Below are positions 1 to 4,179 of a DNA stretch of 12,197 nucleotides, in pieces. The position numbers and the translations under genes were made by a program. The DNA comes from Nanobdellota archaeon. GTDB taxonomy: Archaea; Nanobdellota; Nanobdellia; Pacearchaeales; GW2011-AR1. The DNA lies in contig JAHISS010000048.1 in assembly GCA_018817905.1 (NCBI GenBank), positions 1 through 12,197 on the forward strand, in the 5' to 3' direction. The notes under the pieces are model-generated. The model was not told where the DNA came from. It saw only the letters and a list, made by a program, of their open reading frames with translations, and ran no database searches. Numbering within the stretch: position 1 is the stretch's first letter; every line of letters starts with the position of its first letter.

Positions 1-111
1 ATCGAACTTCTTTTTGAAAAGGTTATAACAAAGTTTGGAACAAGTGCCAAATTGGATGTTCCAAAAAAATATATCGGAAGAAAAGCTTACGTTATGATTC
101 AAAAGGATTAA
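1..111 (+). CDS. DUF2080 family transposon-encoded protein, C-terminal part
   Basis: The first 36 codons are open from the window edge and end at TAA 109-111. They read as the tail of a short archaeal DUF2080 protein: a basic/hydrophobic strand (FEKVITKFGTSAKLDVP), then KKYIGRKAYVMI, matching the family pattern FGNSAxVxxPKxxIGKxxxV. Such proteins are usually 45-65 aa, so about a quarter to half is missing to the left. The fold is probably a small swapped-hairpin AbrB-like DNA-binding unit, since the pattern resembles SpoVT/AbrB antitoxin-like proteins. The family is often annotated as transposon-encoded, but its role is unproven. No transposase is visible here; one could lie left of the window. 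The family call is from the motif alone. Confidence 0.72.
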   Translation: MELLFEKVITKFGTSAKLDVPKKYIGRKAYVMIQKD

Positions 112-438
112 TTGGTTAACTTGAATTTATACGCAAAGCCGACGTTTGGATGGAGGTTTTTAAATTTTTGGAGCTCTCATAATATCTCTTATGCGCACCT
201 TTTGCTTTTAATACCGGCTGCGTTCGGCGCTTCGCGCCTCACATATTATTGTGGCTATTGTTTTTTGGTTTACAAAGCTTCCAAAAATTTTTGATATTCA
301 AAATTACAAAAAAGAAGATTATAGCAAGAACAAACCAAAAGATTAGTATCGAAATCAAATATGTTTTTTGCTGATATTATTATGGTGTGCAGATTTATAA
401 GTTTTAGAATTCCGCGACCTCGATGCCTTGATGGGAAA
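112..438. other. Intergenic stretch with a GC-rich hairpin; no convincing gene
   Basis: No credible coding region is seen in these 327 nt. In an AT-rich background there is a sharp GC-rich patch with a perfect 5-bp hairpin (GGCGC 226-230, loop TTC, GCGCC 234-238), followed at once by a weaker CACA/TGTG pair around TATTAT (about 241-254). Because it follows a DUF2080 gene, this could be the subterminal hairpin of an insertion element, but I see no target-site duplication or second end. A TTTATAAG-like box lies near 393-400 without a clear gene 26 nt downstream. Confidence 0.4.
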
Positions 439-447
439 TTTTAAATA
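439..447 (+). promoter_or_regulatory. Archaeal box A for the secreted Tyr-rich gene
   Basis: TTTTAAATA is centred about 26 nt before the ATG at 469, the usual TATA-to-start-site distance. This predicts an essentially leaderless mRNA, which fits the lack of a Shine-Dalgarno sequence before the ATG. Confidence 0.6.
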
Positions 448-468
448 CTTTGAAAAAATGGAAATTAC

Positions 469-957
469 ATGAAAAAAATAATGCTTGCTGTGGTTGGGCT
501 GGTTTTGTTAGGCTTGATGACGCAAAATGTTTCAGCTCTTTATTCTTATGAATCTCCGCCTCGCTACGGGGGGTTTTACACTTCTTACGAGCACAAGCCA
601 AGTGATTATTACGACAAATATCCGACGGTCTACAGAAAGTTAAAGTATAGCGGGACTTCAGAAGACCCTGTTGTGAAATGGATTTCTAACGGAGAAGGTT
701 GGGAGGAAAAAGTTAATCGGGCGCGGGCTGCGGTGTGGATGGCAGAGTCGTATGACTGGCGTTACAACGTTGCTTATGGTCGTTCGTCTGGAGAAGTTTT
801 CCACGGCGATGAAAAGCCAGCAGAAAGTTCTTCAAACTGGAGATACAAAGAAGCTTACACTCCGTGGGCGCATGGGCCTGGAACAGCAAGTTACAAAAGT
901 TATTATTATGAACCGCGGTATGATTCTGAAACACAGACGTTTAATTGGAAGTATTGA
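469..957 (+). CDS. Secreted Tyr/Trp-rich surface protein, unknown function
   Basis: A 162-aa protein with a clear Sec signal peptide: MKK, a hydrophobic core (residues 4-18), and a likely cleavage after VSA at residue 23. The mature part (about 139 aa) is rich in aromatic residues (about 21 Tyr plus many Trp), strongly hydrophilic between them, and has no Cys and no second membrane segment. It is therefore probably released or loosely held at the cell surface. I recognise no domain. A middle segment (about residues 66-95, VVKWISNGEGWEEKVNRARAAVWMAE) looks helical and amphipathic; the flanks look unstructured and tyrosine-rich. The ATG at 469 sits one box A distance downstream of TTTTAAATA. 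The gene precedes a membrane kinase and resembles in style, not in alignable sequence, the Tyr/Gly-rich protein at 2746. An adhesive or S-layer-associated role is a guess. Confidence 0.7.
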   Translation: MKKIMLAVVGLVLLGLMTQNVSALYSYESPPRYGGFYTSYEHKPSDYYDKYPTVYRKLKYSGTSEDPVVKWISNGEGWEEKVNRARAAVWMAESYDWRYNVAYGRSSGEVFHGDEKPAESSSNWRYKEAYTPWAHGPGTASYKSYYYEPRYDSETQTFNWKY

Positions 958-979
958 GAGATTTCTGAAAAACGAAAGC

Positions 980-987
980 TATAAAAA
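980..987 (+). promoter_or_regulatory. Archaeal box A for the kinase gene
   Basis: TATAAAAA is centred about 26 nt upstream of ATG 1009. It supports that ATG, rather than the in-frame TTG at 997, as the start of a leaderless mRNA. It lies just after the upstream stop codon, so the kinase can be expressed on its own. Confidence 0.6.
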
Positions 988-1008
988 GGCATTTCATTGC
1001 AACATTTT

Positions 1009-2685
1009 ATGAAAGAAGATAGAACTGAATCATTGGGAGATTTTGTCCTAGAAGGAGATATTGGAGAAGGCGGATTTTTTAAAGTTAAAAGGGGAAGCCA
1101 TCGCGATTTAGGAAGGAAGGTTGCGATTAAACTTCCAAAGGACCGGGACCAATTTGACAGGATAAAGTTGGATGCAAGTATTTTAGCAAAAGTTGGTCAT
1201 CACCGGCATATAGTTGAACTTTATCAAGCTGATTTAGAATCTGTTCCGCCTTATGAAGTTGTAGAGTTGTGCGATTCATCTATTAAAGAAGAATTAGAAG
1301 GCAAAGAACCTATTGACTGGAGACAAGCTACTAGATGGACTGCAGAATTATTAGATGCTTTGGCGTTTGTACATTCAGAAGAGATGGTTCATGGAGATGT
1401 TAAACCTTCAAATATATTGCTAAGAGATGGTCATGTTAAATTAAATGATTTTAATGTTTCTGCTGTTGCAGACCCAAGCGCTTATATGAAATCAATGGTT
1501 CAATCTGCTTCTTTAGCAAGATTTGGCGACCAACCAAGAGGATTGGAGGGAACTATAATGTATTGGACGCCTGAACAAAGAGGAGGTAATCTTCCAACTC
1601 AAAAAAGCGATGTTCATCAAGCTGGTCAAGTCCTTTATGAAATGCTTGCTGGAAAAATGTTTTTAGATAGAGATGGGCCTATTTCAGGAAATGGATTGCC
1701 GCAATGGCTGGATGATGTTATTGGCAGAGCAACCCATTCTAATCCAGAAGAAAGATGTAGTGCTAATGAAATGAGGAGAGATTTACTTAAAGGGTTGGAT
1801 GGAAAACTTGATGGGCCATCGAAAACTCATAGACTCAAGAAAGGTGCTGGTAGTGCATTGAGAAAATTGGGAAAAGGATCTCTTATCGGCCTAAAATACG
1901 CAGCATTAACTGCTACAGCGCCATTGTGGGGACCTGTTTGGGCAGTGAAAACGGTTAGTGAAAGAGACTGTAGCGATGGTCTTCTTACAACGATGGCTTT
2001 TATTGCAGCTGCTGGCTGGTATGTCGGGGGACCTATTGCTTTACTTAATGCTTATGAAAATAGAAGGGAAGACCAAACTAGAGCGATTGTTAGCGAATAT
2101 GCGCAATCTGCACCTAAAAATCTTAGTCTTGCATATATGGCCAATGGTAATGCACTAAGGGTTCTGCCTGTAAGAAATATTGTTGATGAAAATCCTGTCT
2201 TTGAAGAGATAATCTTGCCTGCTACGCCGAATAAAATTTTAGGTGTTGTTGATAGAAACTTTTTCTATTTAGGAAGTGAAAATATAAAAGATGGAGATTC
2301 TCCTGAACAATCTTCCCCTCAAATTTATAATGTGGACGTTGGTTCTGCAACTATAACTCCAATGATTGATTATGGTAATGAAAATTCCAGATGGGTCGGT
2401 GGAAAGACTGTTCAAGAAAGCCATTTAATTAAAGATGCAGAAACAGCACACCCAGTTGTGAAGATAGACGGTTATTGGTATGCAATTAATGGCGGCTCAT
2501 TAGATAGACAATCTAAGTTTACTTATTCGTTTGTAACTCCTAGAGAAATATTGCCAGAAAGCAATTTTCGGGTTGAAAAATCGGATAAGGGCTGGATTCA
2601 AATAGTTAGGGGTGAAAACTTTTGGGGCGACCTTGAACTGTTCGTGGGGAGCGAACCGCAATTATTTTACCAGTCTGATAAGTGA
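1009..2685 (+). CDS. Membrane-anchored Hanks-type Ser/Thr protein kinase with C-terminal sensor-like domain
   Basis: A 558-aa protein from ATG 1009; an in-frame TTG at 997 is possible, but the box A at 980-987 favours the ATG. Residues about 10-265 form a eukaryotic-like kinase domain: glycine loop GEGGFFKV (19-26), VAIK lysine K41, catalytic loop HGDVKPSN (D130, K132, N135), metal motif DFN (147-149), activation segment ending in TPE (187-189), and helix F Asp in DVHQAG (D201). Oddities: the third loop glycine is Phe, the helix C Glu position appears to be Asp (D55), and DFG is DFN. The lysine and both catalytic Asp remain, so activity is plausible. A basic stretch (272-289) precedes two hydrophobic segments (about 291-313 and 324-349). 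Residues 353-558 are beta-rich, unassigned, and outside the cell if only one segment spans. It probably phosphorylates proteins in response to an envelope signal. The neighbours encode secreted Tyr-rich proteins. Confidence 0.85.
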   Translation: MKEDRTESLGDFVLEGDIGEGGFFKVKRGSHRDLGRKVAIKLPKDRDQFDRIKLDASILAKVGHHRHIVELYQADLESVPPYEVVELCDSSIKEELEGKEPIDWRQATRWTAELLDALAFVHSEEMVHGDVKPSNILLRDGHVKLNDFNVSAVADPSAYMKSMVQSASLARFGDQPRGLEGTIMYWTPEQRGGNLPTQKSDVHQAGQVLYEMLAGKMFLDRDGPISGNGLPQWLDDVIGRATHSNPEERCSANEMRRDLLKGLDGKLDGPSKTHRLKKGAGSALRKLGKGSLIGLKYAALTATAPLWGPVWAVKTVSERDCSDGLLTTMAFIAAAGWYVGGPIALLNAYENRREDQTRAIVSEYAQSAPKNLSLAYMANGNALRVLPVRNIVDENPVFEEIILPATPNKILGVVDRNFFYLGSENIKDGDSPEQSSPQIYNVDVGSATITPMIDYGNENSRWVGGKTVQESHLIKDAETAHPVVKIDGYWYAINGGSLDRQSKFTYSFVTPREILPESNFRVEKSDKGWIQIVRGENFWGDLELFVGSEPQLFYQSDK

Positions 2686-2716
2686 AGCCCCTGAAAAGTT
2701 ACACCACATAGAAATA

Positions 2717-2724
2717 TTTATATA
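2717..2724 (+). promoter_or_regulatory. Archaeal box A for the Tyr/Gly-rich gene
   Basis: TTTATATA is centred about 26 nt before ATG 2746, again predicting a leaderless transcript starting at or next to the ATG. Confidence 0.65.
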
Positions 2725-2745
2725 CTTACTATTTCTTCAAGAGAC

Positions 2746-3177
2746 ATGAGCAAAAAGATATTTGCCTTTGCATTTGCAGGTTTGTTCTTGCTGGTTGCTT
2801 TTTCGAGCTTTAGTTCTGCTGCTTATTACGGTGGTTATTTCAATCCGAATCAGGGTTATGGCTATGGGAATGATTATTACGACAGTTATTCTTCTTGGAG
2901 TTCGCGGACAAGCGGTTATGGTGGATTTGTAACGACAAAGACGACTAATTACGACCGCGTGAACGAAAAATATTGGGACGGTCATGATTTTGTAGAACGA
3001 ACAACTTATGTCCAAGAAAAAAGAGAAACTCCTCAGTATGGGGGTTACGGTTCCAACTATGGTTATGGGGGTTATCAGGGAAATTATTATTCTCAAAAAC
3101 CTTGGTATAAAAAATACTGGGAGCAGCCTGCTTACGACAGGAATTATTATGGTGGTTATTTGGGGTATGGATATTGA
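2746..3177 (+). CDS. Secreted Tyr/Gly-rich surface protein, unknown function
   Basis: A 143-aa protein with a strong signal peptide: MSKK, a hydrophobic core (residues 5-19), and predicted cleavage after SSA near residue 25. The mature part is about 118 aa with about 27 Tyr (roughly one in four) and abundant Gly, arranged as loose GY, GYG, YGGY and NYY repeats at both ends. A central segment with ordinary composition (about residues 61-93, including NEKYWDGHDFVERTTYVQEK) looks structured and is the part most likely to be conserved. There is no Cys and no anchor. Glycine/tyrosine-rich low-complexity proteins of this kind are typically cohesive or matrix-forming, but the function here is inferred. 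The start is supported by box A at 2717-2724. It follows the kinase gene by 60 nt and has its own promoter. Confidence 0.72.
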   Translation: MSKKIFAFAFAGLFLLVAFSSFSSAAYYGGYFNPNQGYGYGNDYYDSYSSWSSRTSGYGGFVTTKTTNYDRVNEKYWDGHDFVERTTYVQEKRETPQYGGYGSNYGYGGYQGNYYSQKPWYKKYWEQPAYDRNYYGGYLGYGY

Positions 3178-3189
3178 AAATGGATAGAT

Positions 3190-3513
3190 TTGATTATAGA
3201 TTATAGTACGGTGGATGTGGGTCACATAGAACAGTTTGAGGAAAGATTGATTAGAGATACTCATTCTATTGCAGAAGCAATTGGAAAAATAGAAGAGAGT
3301 ACGCCCGTTCGAGTTCATGCATTGGGAAGAGAAGAGAAAGGCAAGTTAGTAAGACTCTACGGAAGAAGTGGTGCTGTATTAAAATGCGAAACACCAATGG
3401 GCGACCATGCCAATTCTATTGAAGTTTCGCATAAACTTATTGATTTGAGTCATTTGGTGGTGGTGGATGCTGTGGTTGGAAGAGCATTTCATGCTGAAAT
3501 TAAAAATCCCTAA
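3190..3513 (+). CDS. Conserved-looking 107-aa protein of unknown function
   Basis: An open frame of 107 aa with protein-like composition: an acidic N-terminal helix (about residues 10-36), then an alternating hydrophobic pattern (VRVHALGREEKGKLVRLYG and following) that suggests a small beta-barrel, then IEVSHKLIDLSHLVVVDAV. I recognise no family. The start is uncertain: TTG 3190 is the longest, GTG 3211 or 3217 would give 98-100 aa, and no convincing box A or Shine-Dalgarno decides. It could be cotranscribed with the Tyr/Gly-rich gene 12 nt upstream. Its last codons and TAA (3511-3513) lie inside the outer copy of the gyrA 3' end, so it once overlapped gyrA tail to tail by 14 bp. That compact convergent arrangement supports it as a real gene. 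Confidence 0.55.
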   Translation: MIIDYSTVDVGHIEQFEERLIRDTHSIAEAIGKIEESTPVRVHALGREEKGKLVRLYGRSGAVLKCETPMGDHANSIEVSHKLIDLSHLVVVDAVVGRAFHAEIKNP

Positions 3514-3574
3514 GATCTGTTTTATCCAAATCGTCGTCGCGTGGAACCTTAACGATGTCTGCGACCTTGTCGCC
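3502..3574. repeat. Direct repeat, outer copy: remnant of the gyrA 3' end
   Basis: 71 of 73 positions match 4185-4257, with 60 consecutive identities (3515-3574). Read on the minus strand it encodes the last 24 GyrA residues (GDKVADIV through DKTDLRDF) and then a TAA at 3500-3502. One internal difference is synonymous (Leu CTT here, TTA in the intact gene). Weak similarity continues to 3497, with a 3-nt gap that corresponds to the extra C-terminal Ser codon of the intact gyrA. Confidence 0.93.
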
Positions 3575-3594
3575 TGCAACGCTTGCTCTAAATA

Positions 3595-3846
3595 TTAATC
3601 ATAAACATCTTTTCTCTGGCCAACTTTTAGTACAAGAACAATGAGTTCAATCTCTTTAACTGTGTAGATTACTCTGTAATCATCAATCCTTAGACTTTTG
3701 AGTCCAGAAAGTCGCCCAAGAAGTGGCTTGCCTAATCTTGGATTGTGTTGTAATTGTTCAATTTTTTCTAAAATTCTTTTTTGTTTAGATGTATCTAATC
3801 TTTTAATAAATTGTTTTGCTGGTTCTTCAAATATTATTTCATACAT
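3595..3846 (-). CDS. RelE/ParE family toxin (type II toxin-antitoxin)
   Basis: An 83-aa protein with the compact RelE/ParE fold signature: MYEIIFEEPAKQFIKRLD, two helices with HNPRLGKPLLG, then GLKSLRIDDYRVIYTV and a final strand ending VGQRKDVYD. The R53, Y57-R58 and GQR (76-78)/Y82 positions match the basic and aromatic residues that RelE-type mRNA interferases use at the ribosomal A site. ParE-type gyrase poisons share the scaffold, so the target cannot be told from sequence alone. That is worth noting, because the pair sits beside gyrA. The ATG follows the antitoxin stop with no gap (TAAATG), so translation is coupled. Length is normal and nothing is truncated. Its stop is 20 nt from the gyrA remnant. 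Confidence 0.87.
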   Translation of the reverse strand: MYEIIFEEPAKQFIKRLDTSKQKRILEKIEQLQHNPRLGKPLLGRLSGLKSLRIDDYRVIYTVKEIELIVLVLKVGQRKDVYD

Positions 3847-4113
3847 TTACAAGCCTATCTCTTTTTTAAATTCGGCGAGTGTTGTTCCCTTACCTTTTTC
3901 ATATTCTTCTAAAGCTTGAGCAATATCCCTCATGGTTTGGGCATCAGAAAGAATTTCAACTGTTTCAGTTAAACTTTCTCTATCTTCCTTAGAGTATTTA
4001 GCAAATTTGATTGCAAGCCGTCTAAGTAATTCGTTGTACGACTCTCTGTGATGAAATTTTAATTTATCAAGCATCCTTTTCGTTGATTCTTCGAGTTGTA
4101 TTGTAGTAACCAT
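3847..4113 (-). CDS. Ribbon-helix-helix antitoxin of the RelE-type pair
   Basis: An 88-aa protein. The N-terminal half (MVTTIQLEESTKRMLDKLKFHHRESYNELLRRLA) has the beta-strand plus two-helix layout of ribbon-helix-helix DNA-binding antitoxins common in archaea. The C-terminal part (EILSDAQTMRDIAQALEEYEKGKGTTLAEFKKEIGL) is the amphipathic toxin-wrapping tail seen in RelB-like partners. It would neutralise the RelE/ParE protein encoded immediately downstream and probably repress its own promoter. The ATG at 4113 is about 26 nt from the centre of a TTTATAAA box at 4136-4143, giving a leaderless bicistronic mRNA. The pair lies downstream of gyrA on the same strand but has its own promoter. Confidence 0.85.
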   Translation of the reverse strand: MVTTIQLEESTKRMLDKLKFHHRESYNELLRRLAIKFAKYSKEDRESLTETVEILSDAQTMRDIAQALEEYEKGKGTTLAEFKKEIGL

Positions 4114-4135
4114 ATCTAACTATGGGATGCTATAG

Positions 4136-4143
4136 TTTATAAA
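4136..4143 (-). promoter_or_regulatory. Box A of the toxin-antitoxin operon
   Basis: TTTATAAA (self-complementary) is centred about 26 nt upstream of the antitoxin ATG at 4113 and lies between gyrA and the pair. As the antitoxin is probably a DNA binder, its operator is expected here, but I see no clean inverted repeat other than the box itself. Confidence 0.65.
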
Positions 4144-4179
4144 GTTTTCCTTCTAATTTTTTAAGTTGTAACAAACAAA

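Noticed and set aside
112..294. 60-codon open frame on + just after the DUF2080 stop
   Set aside because: It starts at TTG, runs through the GC-rich hairpin, has no box A or ribosome site, and its composition does not look like a protein.
431..472. A 13-codon upstream frame (ATG 431) whose TGA overlaps ATG 469, with a TTTATAAG box near 393-400
   Set aside because: The stronger TTTTAAATA box lies inside this mini-frame and fits a leaderless start at 469; nothing else supports the mini-frame.
2737..3318. 193-codon minus-strand frame opposite the Tyr/Gly-rich gene
   Set aside because: It is an Ile/Thr-rich shadow caused by the repetitive Tyr/Gly codons on the other strand; the + frame has a signal peptide and box A.
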